From Athripsodes cinereus (lineage: Eukaryota > Arthropoda > Insecta > Trichoptera > Leptoceridae), in the NCBI GenBank assembly GCA_947579605.1, contig OX388329.1:769153-833152 (forward strand): DNA of 64,000 nucleotides. The letters run 5' to 3'. Position numbers and translations under genes: made by a program. Under the pieces are notes generated by a model, which searched no databases, was not told the origin of the DNA, and worked only from the letters and a program-made list of their open reading frames with translations. Numbering within the stretch: the first letter of the stretch is position 1; each line of letters opens with the position of its first letter. Below, in pieces: positions 10,560 through 22,357 of this stretch.

Positions 10560-10770
10560 CAAATCTAGAATGCCACCTAAAAAGGCAAGAGAAATATAGA
10601 AAAACTATACGACGAGGAAGACCTCCAACACGTTGGTCAGACGACATTAGAAGAATCGCTGGTGACTGGTTGCAGAAAGCCCAGGACAGAGATGCCTGGA
10701 GACATATGGGGGAGGCTTATATTCAGCAGCGGACAGGAATGGTTGCATAAGCAATTAAGTAAGTATACGA
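10560..10770 (+). pseudogene. RTE-like ORF2 C-terminal fragment
   Basis: The frame includes RRGRPPTRWSDDIRRIAG, then WLQKAQDRDAWRHMGEAY and IQQ. This is the conserved RTE-type ORF2 tail (GRPxxRWxDDIRRxAG...AQDRxxWRxxGEAYxQQ), also seen at 15548-15860. The polymerase core is missing and no clear tail or duplication remains. Confidence 0.75.
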
Positions 10771-11390
10771 AGAAACAAAATAAAAAAGAATAATAGATTT
10801 TTCCGATTTTTTCTGATATGAGGTATAATAATATAAATAATTAAGTTAAACTATTTTCCGGTATTTGACGACGAGGTTTATCATCCATTCTTCGATTTAA
10901 AGTTAACTAATGCTCTTATTCTTTAGGAGATGAGCTTTTTGAATTGTCTTTTATTTTTGTACGTATGTAAGTGATCCACAATTTTGGTTAAAGCCACCAC
11001 AATCGTATTCGGTTTGGTTAGGTTTAGTGGTCCCTTCTTGGTACCCTGCCGTCCCCTTCATCTAATATTAATGCCCTCCCTTGCGGAGTAGGCGGGGAGA
11101 CCTGCTTCCCACATATATATATACACACAATATCCACAATACTGGCCGTTAAGGAACTACACATGGTTAGAAATGTTTAATACAAAATCATTTTTAGGAC
11201 ATGACGTTAACGTGTATGGCTAACAATATTATTTCATCAGTTTCTTTTAAGCCTTTTTGTGTTTAATTGTAGAGATGCCTTTCTGCCAGTATTTTGTTTA
11301 TTTATTTTATTCTTTCTGCATATCATCATTTTGTACAACAATGTTAACAAATTAATACAAAATACAAAGATGATAATATTATGCAGTAGC
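10771..11390. other. Unannotated stretch
   Basis: Contains a short AT/AC microsatellite at about 11115-11130 and a moderately GC-rich block at 11040-11100 of unknown origin. No gene recognised. Confidence 0.4.
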
Positions 11391-11401
11391 GAGATTATCA
11401 C

Positions 11402-12391
11402 AATTGACAAAAGGAGTAAAACAAGGGTGCGTGATGTCGCCATGGCTGTTTAACCTATACATTGATCATTGTATTCGTCCATTGAAAGAACTGAATGTAG
11501 GTGTTGATATGAATGGGATGAATGTAAGAGCGTTAATGTTTGCCGATGATTTGGTATTGATGGCTGAAAGTGAAAGTGATCTACAGCGAATGATGACGTG
11601 TGTGTATGAAAATTGTGCGATTAATGGATTGAGAATGAATGCAAAAAAGACAAAAATCATGGTGTTTGAAAGAGGAAGTGAGAGAACAGTATGCCAGGTA
11701 ATGATTGACAACGAAGTGTTAGAGCAAGTTGACGAATGTGTGTACTTAGGTAGTTTGTTCACGAGAGATGGGAAGTGTGAAAGCGATATTGAAAGGAGAA
11801 AAGTTGCTGGCAATAAGGTAAATGGTGCAATACGACCAATAATTGCAAATAGAAACATATCCACCACAGCTAAAAGGTTGGTGCACTCTGCTATCTTAGT
11901 GCCAACACTTATGTATGCAAGTGAGACGTGGACATGGTTAAAAAAGGATGAAAGTGGCATAAATGCAGTGGAAATGAGATCGTTGAGAAGGATGTGTGGC
12001 AAGAGTCTGAGAGATCGTGTGCGTAACAGTGATATACGAAAGGAATGTGGAATGAAAGTTGGTGTAATAACAAAGATGAATGTAAATAAGTTAAGATGGT
12101 TTGGGCACGTGGAAAGAATGAATGAGGACAGAATGACTAAGAAGATATATTTGGCTGAGAGGAATGGTGCTCGGAGACGCGGACGTCCGAGGATTAAATG
12201 GCAAGATCATTTAAATCAAATCCTACAGGACGGTCACGTGTTGAGCACATTGAACAGGAGAGCATGCATGAGGAATTGTATGACAGTGACGGAAGCGAAA
12301 GATGTATGCAAGGATAGAAGGAAGTGGCGCTCGATCCTTTCTGCCTACCCCGCGAGGGAAGCGGCGTGATGGTATGTATGTATGTATGTAT
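11402..12391 (+). mobile_element. 5'-truncated RTE-like retrotransposon with 11 bp duplication
   Basis: The insertion is bounded by the perfect duplication GAGATTATCAC at 11391-11401 and 12392-12402. It starts inside the reverse-transcriptase domain and ends with an (ATGT)n tail at 12371-12391. This is a textbook target-primed reverse-transcription product: 5'-truncated, tail at the 3' end, short duplication. The frame is still open, so the insertion is probably young. A decayed relative lies at 43434-43785. Confidence 0.93.
11404..12369 (+). CDS. Partial RTE-like reverse transcriptase (ORF2 C-terminal part)
   Basis: This 321-codon frame is the C-terminal part of an RTE-type endonuclease/reverse transcriptase. 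It opens in the conserved TKGVKQGCVMSPWLF block (the QGxxxSP motif). The catalytic FADDLVLM follows at residues about 56-63, then the thumb and the typical RTE tail (YASETWTW, MRSLRRMCG, LRWFGHVERM, RRGRPRIKWQDHLN, KWRSILSAYP). The first ATG lies inside the truncated polymerase domain, so it is not the native start. The endonuclease and the N-terminal half of the polymerase are missing, so the copy cannot move by itself. Confidence 0.88.
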   Translation: MTKGVKQGCVMSPWLFNLYIDHCIRPLKELNVGVDMNGMNVRALMFADDLVLMAESESDLQRMMTCVYENCAINGLRMNAKKTKIMVFERGSERTVCQVMIDNEVLEQVDECVYLGSLFTRDGKCESDIERRKVAGNKVNGAIRPIIANRNISTTAKRLVHSAILVPTLMYASETWTWLKKDESGINAVEMRSLRRMCGKSLRDRVRNSDIRKECGMKVGVITKMNVNKLRWFGHVERMNEDRMTKKIYLAERNGARRRGRPRIKWQDHLNQILQDGHVLSTLNRRACMRNCMTVTEAKDVCKDRRKWRSILSAYPAREAA

Positions 12392-12402
12392 GAGATTATC
12401 AC

Positions 12403-13534
12403 TCTGAAGTGATTTTTTCTAACTAACCACGTAGATTTTTCTATGCAGAAATATTTATGTTGTACAGATTTGAACGTCAGTTTTTTTTATTACATTCATA
12501 AAAAATGTCAGACGAACTACTTCACAAGATCGAGAATTTTATTAGAAGATTAAAAATATTTTAGAAAATCGCTTGTTAATGGTGGACGTTCCACCGAAAC
12601 CGCGGTAGTGAAAAAGCTCATAAAGTATAATAATTGATACATAGTTAATCTTAAATAATATCAATATGCCTAGATTTTTTTTTTGAAAATGAATAAAACA
12701 ATAATTCAGTTAATTATTTACATCGCTAATTAACTAACAAAGTATCTAAGCTCTGAACAATTCAACAGCACAATAATATTTAAAAAAAAAATTACAGGAA
12801 GAGGAAGGAAGAGAAAAGGGAATACAACCCAATTCAATGTACAATGGTGTATCACATAGTAACTTATTATGTACATATATAGATAGGTAAACAAACAATG
12901 TACTGCAGCTATGACAAAAAATTTAATAATAATTATTATCATATAGGTGTTTAATGGTGTATAAATTTAAAATGACAAAAGTTTACAAAGTGACTAAAAA
13001 GTGTATAAGTAGACTAGAGACCGTAACTTTGCAATACAATATGTTACATTTTATTTTTCCTTTTTCTATTTCTAAATGCGTTTTTTCTCGTAATATTTTT
13101 TGGTAAGTATACATATATAGCCTTTTAAGAACACTTTTTGATCATTATATTCACTTTCACTATTGTTCGGAAGCAGTTTGAATCAAGTGATTCTATATTT
13201 ATGAATTGCCACACCGTAGCTACCTATACGTGTACTGTACATAATATATTATGTATGGAAGATCCCTCTTTATTATGCTCAAACGAGTGACCACCTTTAC
13301 ATCTATTTTATTGCTTTATTTTGTTTAACTTCTAGTACTGTAGCGTGAATCAAGGGGATATTTTCATTCCTTTACATGTCATTCTAGACGTTACTTCAAT
13401 TTACAAGTTCAACTTATTGTGTTTATTGGAATCTATTATTTTAACTAGTGAATGAGATTATAAATGTTAATTTAATACATGAAACTATCATATGAGGCTT
13501 GGAAAAGACAACGTCACCTTATTCGGCAGTGCCT
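12403..13534. other. Unannotated AT-rich stretch
   Basis: No convincing coding frame, repeat ends or RNA gene. Mostly A/T-rich low-complexity sequence. Confidence 0.5.
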
Positions 13535-13602
13535 CGGATGAGACTTGAATCCGCAGCCCATGTTTTTCTCGAAATGTGCTTTATCCAATAAAGACACCAG
13601 GC
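13535..13602 (-). ncRNA. Possible tRNA-derived or SINE head remnant
   Basis: The minus strand contains TATTGGATAAAGC, resembling part of an A box and D arm, and about 30 nt later GCGGATTCAAGTC, resembling a B box. A partly paired GCCT/AGGC end pair flanks them. The cloverleaf is poor: the acceptor pairing is broken and the anticodon arm is unclear. The GGATAAA string recurs in repeats near 4600 and 14080, so a SINE or other repeat is more likely than a functional tRNA. Confidence 0.25.
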
Positions 13603-13714
13603 GACATGCTGAAGTTTCAGATATTCTCTCTTATAAAATAAAACATTACTATAGATAATAATAACAAATGTCAAAGATTACTTATGAAAAAGTTTACGTG
13701 ACACAATGATGATA

Positions 13715-13880
13715 TTTTGAACCCGCATTAATAGCCTAATCCTTTGATATCCTGTAGATAGGTGATTTTTTTCCCAGCATTAGACTGTTAAGTTTTTATG
13801 TGATCATGACTGATCATAATATGGAGACTCGTCTGATTTTTTAATGCTTAGAAATATGAATGACAATAATTATTCTGCCG
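13715..13880 (-). repeat. Dispersed repeat family 2, diverged copy
   Basis: Shares CCTAATCCTTTGATATCCTG, a GACTGATCATA block and CTGCCGCCGCGT with the copies at 4083-4540 and 62862-63315, but with many changes and small indels. Only the central to right part of the repeat is present. Confidence 0.6.
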
Positions 13881-14374
13881 CCGCGTTCTTAAAAAAAGTT
13901 AATAGTAAGTACTATCTCGTGCACACGTTCTGAAAGTTCATCAAATACTTTATACATCCGTATACGTATGAATTTCTCTATGAAAAAGCTACGTAACTGT
14001 ATGGAGTGTGGGCTGAACGTTAATATTTTCGCTGATTCATTGCAAGGTAAGCAAGCCGAAAACCATCACATATGTCGTTTATCCAGTAGATATGTAGTTA
14101 CCTAACGAATATTTCTTATTCTAACCTAAAACAGCACGTGTAACTGGATATTGATTGTATCAGTTACAAAACAGATATTATTTAGAGAGAAAATTGAGTT
14201 CATACTATTATGTACATTATTATTTATTTATTTATTTCGCTGAGACACGCACAGAGAGTTGTCAAAACGATCATAAAAAGTAAAAAAAAGACACATTAAT
14301 CTGGTCAGGTCAACCCACCAATCAAGGGTATCTACATTATGCACGTTAAAACAAAATTACCCTAGAAATAAATT

Positions 14375-14575
14375 AAACAAATGTTTTATTCTACTATTTG
14401 TTTATTTGACGAGAAAGGCGTCTTTCGTCTTGTTAGGACATTGTCAATCGATTGAAAATGTCCTAACAAGACGCAAGACGTCTCTCTCGTCAAATAAACA
14501 AATAGAATTAACCATTTGTTTTATTTATTTCGCTATGGAATTCTACTACCAAAACACCGACACAGTGAATAAAAT
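14375..14575. mobile_element. Long-palindrome MITE, family P, copy 1
   Basis: Arms at 14389-14448 and 14451-14507 are near-complementary with almost no loop. They include TTTGACGAGA and GTCTTTCGTCTTGTTAGGAC. The right outer portion to about 14575 ends in ACACCGACACAGTGAATA. The complement of that end begins the related element at 43012. No coding content. Confidence 0.75.
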
Positions 14576-15536
14576 TACCCTCCATCCCCCATGGATGTAA
14601 CAAGAATGTCAGTCCCTACGCCATCTATTACATTTGTATCTATAAATTCATAATAAATTATGATATTTTGCTAAAATATGCCAAGAAATTGACATATATG
14701 GAACACTAAGAAATCAATAAATTTAATGGCAATAGGAAGGTATATATATTTCTATACCTGTTTGACATTAATGAAAGCATATCCTGAAAATTTTGACATG
14801 TTCTTTGTTTTAATACACCGTCATAGGTACACGTTGATAACTGTGTATATAAAACATAATGCTTAGGCGACATATAGTCGTTGCCGTTTAGTGTCATTAC
14901 GTCGCTTTTCTGTCGCCTGCAACACCTACGTACGTACAGGCCCCGAATTAGAGTGAAAGACGCCCTGTTCAAAATTATTCTATTCTATTTTATTTTTCTC
15001 AAGACAATCCACTAGTTTGCAAGTAATTTGGGTCAATATGGAACGACAGGTTTTAAATCATGTTTAATGTTACAATTATTATACAATGATCACACTAAAA
15101 ACAAAGATGACAAATTTAAAAATTTAATTTACAATATACAAAACAATTTCATATCAAAAAAATTTCTAGCTTTATTTTTATTTTAGATTACACTAAAAAC
15201 TATAAAATTTCATCTCTTCATCTCTTCTCTACCTTCAACATTGCTCTCGAGATCACATTGCAGAAACCAACTTTTCCTTTTCAAAATGTCTCAACGCTAA
15301 TAGAGACGCTCTTCCCATGACATTTCTAGCACTTTGAAAAAGGGATATCAAGGTCGTTGGCACCCTTGTAGATGAAATAACGATTCTCTTCTTAGCCAAC
15401 TTTCTCTGGACAATTTCAAAACATGGACCAACCAAAACCATTTAAACTAACATGCTGTAAAATACATAAATTCTTTTATTTAAATCATGTGTGTTTTTAT
15501 ACAATGTCACTTATTGTGTTCTGTGTTTTAATAAAG
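14576..15536. other. Unannotated stretch
   Basis: AT-rich, with short open frames lacking recognisable motifs. Nothing supported. Confidence 0.4.
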
Positions 15537-15547
15537 TCTAAAAACTT

Positions 15548-15860
15548 CATCATCATCATCATCATCATCATGTCAGCCTCCCTGCGTCCATTGTTGAACA
15601 TAGGCCTCCCCCATTGATCTCCACAGCTCTCTATCCTGGGCAGACCGCATCCAGCCGACCCCTGCAACCCGTCTTATGTCGTCCGACCATCGTGCTTGAG
15701 GCCTACCAACACTTCTTCTGCCTGTTCTAGGTCTCCACTCCAGAACTTTCTTTGTCCACCTAGAGTCTGTGGTTCTGGCCACATGACCAGCCCAACTCCA
15801 TTTCTGACTAGAAACTTTGTGAACGACATCGACGACCCTGGTCTTTTCTCTGATCCATGA
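15548..15860 (-). mobile_element. 5'-truncated RTE-like insertion with (ATG)n tail
   Basis: The 11 bp string TCTAAAAACTT flanks the segment at 15537-15547 and 15861-15871. Read on the minus strand, the insert opens directly in an ORF2 tail: RSWIREKTRVVDVVH, WSWAGHVARTTDSRW, GRPQARWSDDIRRVAG, SAQDRELWRSMGEAYVQQW, then a stop and a GAT/ATG repeat at 15548-15571. The coding frame is uninterrupted through the fragment, so the insertion looks recent. It lacks the polymerase core and is not autonomous. Confidence 0.92.
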
Positions 15861-16134
15861 TCTAAAAACTTACATTCTTTTAATTAAATTAAACATTATT
15901 TGGTCCTAGTTTCAGAGCACTGTCGTGCAATATTTAATTTTAAAGTTTGGTCCACCTTCCTCTTGTTTCTACTGCGTTCAGCGCCCCCTAAATATTTGCA
16001 CCCTGGGCATTTGCTCAGTCTGCTCGTTTATAGCCTGGGGCCTGCGTACATATTTACGTTCACTCGAGAATTACAAGAGTTGATAAGTAACAATAATGTA
16101 TCATAATATATCTAATGAGCATACCTAATATGAA

Positions 16135-16330
16135 CTTTTTTTTATTTTATTTTTTTATTTTAATATACGGCGTCAGCCTTTTACATCTATAAAAATATAC
16201 AACAGACATAAAAAAGTAAATAAAAGTAAATTCAAACAAGACAGGAGTAACCATGACGATAGATTTATCCATCGTCATCGTGGGAATCTTTTAAACTCAC
16301 TCTTCAATGTCCTTTGTAAAAAAGTTTAAA
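16135..16330 (-). repeat. Non-LTR element 3' UTR fragment
   Basis: A T-rich run at 16136-16160 is the complement of an A-rich tail. Next to it is TATACGGCGTCAGCCTTTTA. The opposite orientation of that block, AAAAGGCTGATGCCGTATAT, lies at 33429-33448 beside another AATAAATA tail. The match marks a shared LINE 3' end. No coding portion recognised. Confidence 0.5.
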
Positions 16331-16943
16331 TATACTATGTAGTTAAACTAAAATAAAGAAGAAATAAATTAGAACAAGGGCTACATGAATTAAAAAATAA
16401 ACTATATTATAAAAGACATAATTGTAGAATAGCGGAGGACCAAAGTGATATGTCAAGAAACGTGAAGTAAAGTTAGGTGTTAAATGGACGTTTTTAACAA
16501 AAATATAGGTACTATTATAGATTGGTAATTTAAAGAAAAAATCGGTCATGCAGCCGATCAATTTTTGTTGCCAGTTTTAAACTGACGTTGGTTGAGAAAT
16601 TTTGTATGACAATAATTATATTGCTAATACTTGTAAGACATCGATTGAATGAAAGAATGCGACACCTTCGGTAGATATAAAGGATGTCCTATACTTCAGC
16701 ATTAGTAGGAAAGAGACCATTATTATCAAAATGATATGAAATGAAACAGCATAATATTATTATTGTTATTATAAATGTTGGAACACAAAATTTTTTAAAA
16801 AATGTACCACGCTGCAAGTGTAGTACGTCACGGTTGGAGTTTTATTATTATTATGTTTTTTTTTTGACATCATAGAGCCAGTAATGCCGTAGCTTAAAGA
16901 GATGACTCAAAAGCAATGTTATGAATGTTTAATACACAATACA
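16331..16943. other. Unannotated stretch
   Basis: AT-rich sequence with ATT repeats near 16757. No gene or element boundary recognised. Confidence 0.4.
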
Positions 16944-17555
16944 GGGGCCCTATTCTCCAATCTCGATTGATGGATGTCGCAAGCGAGATTTTATTACTTT
17001 CGATCGATTTCTTAAAAACCCTATTCTTGAAAGTCGTAGACGACAAATATCACACGATATCATGCGAGAATTTGTCGAGTGGTGTTTTACCACTCGAGAT
17101 GAATGTCACACCAATCGACATGTAAAAAATTGATAAAAATGCCCGCCGTGAGTCACTCAATGGTCGTTACATTTCGCAAACGATAAAAATAAAATAAAGT
17201 GATGCCGCATTTATGAAGTATTTTAGTTTAAATAAAAATATAACGAAAAGTTTAATATTGATTGTGACTCCTCATATAAAAGCGCCATCTTTGTGCGTCA
17301 CGTGCCTCCCCACACGAAAGCGCCATCAGCGTCATTTCGTGAAAAAAGTATAAATAAATGTCATTTTTCGATGACCACATACAAAAACATACAAAATGTG
17401 CGACGTTGCCGGTAGCTTCTCGATTGTCGACCGTTTAAATCTCGAATGGCGTCAAGAATAGGGTCGTAGACTGCCATTCGACTTTTCGTGCGAGTTTTTC
17501 AATCGACATATCTCACAGGCGACATTTATCAATCGAGATTGGAGAATAGGGCCCC
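16944..17555. mobile_element. Terminal-inverted-repeat element with GGGGCCC ends
   Basis: The left end reads GGGGCCCTATTCTCCAATCT and the right end is its reverse complement, with about 28 matching bases before divergence. A second inner inverted pair, CCCTATTCTTGA (about 17018) and its complement (about 17453), lies inside. The 612 bp interior has no transposase. Flanking trinucleotides (ACA, AGA) differ by one base, compatible with a decayed 3 bp duplication of Harbinger type, but this is not established. Confidence 0.75.
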
Positions 17556-17994
17556 AGATAGTCCACTGGTCACCACAGTTTTTAAGAAAACTTTAAGCTC
17601 TTCTATCAGATGTAATAGATTCAATGTAAATCTACATTTATTATTAAATACATGTGAAGAATTTTTAACGACATCTGTTATCCATATATTTATTTGAGCA
17701 CTCATAATGTATTATAATAATAACTTTATATTATAAAATGTAAGTAAGTACATATGTAGGTAGGTTGTAGTATGATAATGTATTATGGGAAATGTACGTG
17801 TCGACCCATATGTAAATGTCATATAATAAACTTTATCCGAAGTAAACATACGTAGGTGTACAAATATATGAAATTAGGGTGAAAGTATTCTAAATACTTT
17901 AAAGAACAACAAATACTTGGATTTGTTATACTGAATAGTTTTGAATGTACTTGCTTAACAGTCGGATCCAATAATATATTAATTGTTCATTATA

Positions 17995-18200
17995 AACAAT
18001 CCATTGGATTGTTTTGCAACGAATTTGAATTTTCTTCTCAATTGCTCCCTTTTCTCCGTTGGTCTCTTTAATTTGTGCTGCAGTTCACGTCCTTCCTCAC
18101 TGGATCAATGTAGGTGTCTCTTGGTCGGTCTCTATCATTTCTGCCTTTGGTCTTACTCTCCGATACGGTGATGAAGCAGGTTCGGGTGCCTGACGTTGCG
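17995..18200 (-). pseudogene. Degraded RTE-like ORF2 C-terminus
   Basis: On the minus strand one frame reads GRNDRDRPRDTYIDPVRKDV, close to the (R)GRGRPRxxYxDQV block of RTE-type tails. Related blocks lie at 18850-19030, 40110-40235 and 63628-63745 in the same orientation. The segment 17995-18015 (AATCCATTGGATTG) is also shared with 63628. Many stops. Confidence 0.45.
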
Positions 18201-18849
18201 GTCCAATTTGCTGGTTATTTGCTCATCTTTTTGAAGAGTTACCTACTTTCACCTATCTTAAAGATGTCAAATGTTTTATTTGTACATACCTGCCTATATT
18301 AAACATAGGACACTAAAAAAACAATAAAAAAATGGAATACTTCTATTTTGTCACGAACCCAAAGAGATAATAACTTAATGAATAATACCTACCTCGGTAC
18401 TTCAATTTCTGATCCATTCCATATTCAAAACGATTCAAACATTTTAATTCACCTCCTCTAAAGAGAATGGAACGGCCAATATAAAAACTACAGTCAGACC
18501 CTTTGTTAATAAATGTTTTTTAGACGAATCCAGTTCTCACTGTCATTGTATAGCCCTCCACTCTTTTAGGATTCCTATCTATTCTTTGAAATTTCCTAGC
18601 TAGGACCATGACCTTCTTCTCTTATCACGAATGTATTATTATTATTATTACCATAAGTAAAAGTGATCACCACAGAATAAAAAACAAAGCAAAATCCAAA
18701 AGAGACATTATCAAAAAGACACAAAAGAATCAAAGGCGAGTCTCTATCCTGGTGATAAAGTCATTGTATGTTTTGTGGAAAATATCGACATAAACATTTA
18801 AATCATTAAATAATTTTATGATCTTGCTGGCAGAAGTAGGTATACGAGT

Positions 18850-19200
18850 TTTGGTCTGTTTGAATTTTGCATTTCATTCCTCCCTAATATCTGCTTGTCT
18901 CTTTCATTCTACGCATGCGTCACAGTTCATCTTCTTCCTCGCTTGGTCGACCTCTACCATTTCTGTTTTTGGTCTTGCCCTCCGCGATAGTGATGAGCAG
19001 CCCTGGTTTTCTGACCTTTTTTAGGAGTTACATAATTTCAACAACATTGTTCAACACCTCTTCGTTTTAAACATATTCGAAGGATTGGATCTTTAGCATG
19101 CGTCTGTAGCTAATCTCTAAGCCCACCAACCGTCCGCTTCTACTCTTGCTGATAATTCACGTCTCGCTACCATATAGCAAGGTACATCACGCCTGCCTTC
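18850..19200 (-). pseudogene. Degraded RTE-like ORF2 fragment
   Basis: Shares CTCTACCATTTCTGTTTTTG-type sequence with the copies at 18.1 and 40.1 kb. In minus-strand translation it gives KTKNRNGRGRPS. The adjoining block to 19200 resembles more upstream RTE coding sequence, but only weakly. Confidence 0.4.
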
Positions 19201-19665
19201 TAGTGTTGCTATTTATAATTAGTTACAGAAAATTGTATTTATGAACCCGAATAATTTGTCCCAAATAACCTGACTTCCTCTGCTTAACAATCTTTTCTCA
19301 GTGTTGACTCTTTGTATGATTTCTATGTTTGTTACCATATTATTAATCCATGGTGTAAGTTACATTCTGCAATACAGCCACATTTCAATTACACTCTCCC
19401 AGCATTTAATGAACAAAAACCGCATTATTAACAAAATTAATTTTCAGCATGATGAATAAATTATTAATCTCACGATGTGAAGAGTAAACGTTTATCGAAT
19501 AAGCGTATATTGAGAGAGAATCGATAGATGTTCTCTCAAATTAATTTCTCCTTACGTTGCTATATTCATGGCAGTTAATATTATTATTATCATCATATCA
19601 CACACACAGTGGGCGAGTCAACAAAACAATATTATGACCATGCATACGTCGCTACCCGATAGTCA

Positions 19666-19912
19666 GATTAGGCAGCTAAATGACTAGGCGTTTAGTTAAA
19701 TTCCGGCATTCAATTGAATGCCAAGCCGTTGAATCACAATGACGCGTCAAACGTTCAACATTCTGCCTGTTAAAATGTAGTTTCTTAATTTGACACTGTG
19801 GCGCTAGGATTGCTAAACGATTCATTAAACAATCCGGCTAGATCTCTTTTAGACATTCAATTGAATGCCGGTGTTTAACTAAACGCCTAGGCATTCAGTT
19901 AACTGGCTAATT
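19666..19912. mobile_element. MITE with ~60 bp terminal inverted repeats
   Basis: Left and right arms share AGGCGTTTAGTTAAA and CCGGCATTCAATTGAATG in inverted orientation. The outermost bases (ATTAGGCAG and ATTAGCCAG) are less well matched. Each arm also contains the self-complementary CATTCAATTGAATG. No coding frame; target duplication not resolved. Confidence 0.75.
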
Positions 19913-21657
19913 CAACTATTTGGCGGCGGCACATATGGTAGATAATTACATATATACTACGAGCGTACTCATCCCCCCTCTAGAGATAATCCTTGGTATG
20001 CTTTTGATACATATTTGTAAAATATTTTATTTTGAGTACCTACACATATCACAGGTAATAAATATTATTATTATAAACCTGGAAACCTTTATTTAATCAT
20101 TATTTACTTACATTACAATTACATAAAAGGTAAACATTCAAATTGAAACAATCAATATACAGAGAGCGAGTTTATCGCAATCGTTTAAAGGCACGATCTC
20201 TTCCAATATAATTTGATATTAAAAAGGCATTTCTACACCAGATAGCGTCGATATTAGTTTCATTTTATATCGAATACTTACCCCTCTAATAAGTCAATAA
20301 AAAATATATTCAAAATGGGTGGCATGCTTCATCGCTGGATTGAATAATACGTTAATTATTTTATACGTGAATTTTTCCTCTACACCCAATTTTGACCGGG
20401 GACTCCATGGGATAACATGTGTACAGTGGAACTTATTTAATTAATTAGCGTTATTGAATAATATACATACATCAGATAGTTAGAGTTCTCTGAACCTTCA
20501 GACACTCTCTCTCTCTCTCTCTCTCTGTTTCTCCGTCTTATAAATTTAATACAAATATAATTGCATTCAAGTAAACTGCATCTCCTATAAATGAGATGCT
20601 TAGTGCAATAAAAGCCTAACACACTAAAGATATATTCTGAGATATGAAGGGAACTATAAACAATATCTATTCACATGAAACTTATTAAAATAATCATGCA
20701 ACTTGATAAATCTCTCAGAATTTGACGAATTGATAATCAATTCAAAATAAAAAGTCACCTTATTACTTTGGTATATTACTAAATTTGGTTTAGATTTATA
20801 ATGCAATATAAAATATGGGCTTATAAAGACGACAGAAATTTTTGAGTTAATATTGTGGAATGACGATACTAGCTGAAAGTTCATGTAATTGTTTGTAATC
20901 GATGTACAGTAAAGAATAAATTAATAAATTAATTGATGAATTAAAATAAAGACATACTTACTTTACTTTTTGTTTGGCTCCGGCTTGTGATAATTTCATC
21001 AACAAGACTTTGCGTCCAATAGTCGTTCTAAATCAAATTCTTGATTGCCGTCTAGAAAGCCTCTACAAGAAAGTACAACCTCTGAGGTCGACCTGTGGAT
21101 GTCTGTCTAGTATCCTTCATACTTTCTTCCTAGACACTCGTCCACCAGGTTATAAATTAAACACTTATACATATATAGTACTTCCAAAGTAACTTTATAA
21201 ATCTGGAGCCGGCTTTTAGGTTCACCTCTCATCAACAGCCAAACGTTAAAGTCACTTTAAATTCCTAAATTAAAAATTCTTGAAATTGTGGGTTTTGCTA
21301 TTGTTGCACTGAATAGTTTATATAATATGTATGGGTATTTCCATCACTTGTGAGGTTTTCAAGAGATGATATGAATCTTCCTTCAGGACAAGGAGATTGT
21401 GGAGAGGATCTCTTGAGAAGAGGGAGAGTAGTGTTAGTTTAATATGCTGTTATTATTATTATTATTATCATTATAAGGCACATTAGGTTTATTAAGAAAC
21501 TATTTCAACATTACTCTCTGTACCTCTCTACTGAATAGTCTAATGAGTATCTATTTGCATTTATATAAGAAGGATTGTATAGTACTTTGAATAACTTTAT
21601 GAGAGTTCATTTTGATAGGATTGAAATAGATTTAAAATAAAACACTGTATTATTTCA
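19913..21657. other. Unannotated stretch with (CT)n
   Basis: Contains a (CT)n microsatellite at about 20502-20525 and an ATT run near 21452-21470. No supported coding sequence. Confidence 0.4.
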
Positions 21658-22357
21658 CTATAATAATTAATAATAATTTATTCAAATAATAATATCGTCT
21701 TTACATTTTCATTATAACACAGTTGAACATACTTAATACAATCACAAAAAATGTCTTCCACACTAGCCATAGGGCTGTGTTGTGGCAGAAATACAAATGA
21801 GATACAAAACAATAGAGCTTTAGAAGTTAGCAAAAATAAAAAAAGAAAGCTAAAACCTTACAATTAATTAATAAAAAACATCTAGTCAAACAAAATCAAT
21901 TATTTACAAACATGTCTCCACAATACGGTCAATTACAAAAATAAACACACACTACAATACAAAAATGGGTCAGAGAATAATCTAGTAATGTCAATGAGTG
22001 AAATCTGTCTGCGAATGAGTCATTATTGGCTGTGTTAGTTGGGTTAGTAATAATTGTCATGAACGTCAGTATATAAGTCTTCAATAATGAGATGGTGAGT
22101 TTTCCAATGTTCACGCCAGTGCACTGGGCTTCGCAATGAGCCCCGAATGCCAGCAAAAGCCAGTGAATGAGCGAGTCAATAGGTTAGCGGCTGATTCAAC
22201 AGTGTGTTAGTTTATTAGTTCAGGTAAAAAGCTATGTATGACAATGAGTGAGTTCGCGGGCAAATACGAGAGTGAGCGAATATGTAACTGAACAAGTTCT
22301 CAATCCAAGAAATCTAAGAACATCAATAAAAAAGCAACAACAACAACACTCACCCCA
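21658..22357 (-). other. 3' UTR of element A
   Basis: About 700 bp follow the ORF2 stop on the minus strand, ending in AATAAATTATTATTAATTAT near 21660-21680. The last bases are ATT/TAA-type repeats as used by several LINE clades. No second copy is available here to fix the exact end. Confidence 0.55.

Noticed and set aside
11466..12002. 178-codon minus-strand frame
   Set aside because: Antisense to the RTE polymerase frame, with no family motif.
13535..13602. Functional tRNA gene
   Set aside because: Acceptor and anticodon arms do not pair properly, and the A-box-like string recurs in repeats.
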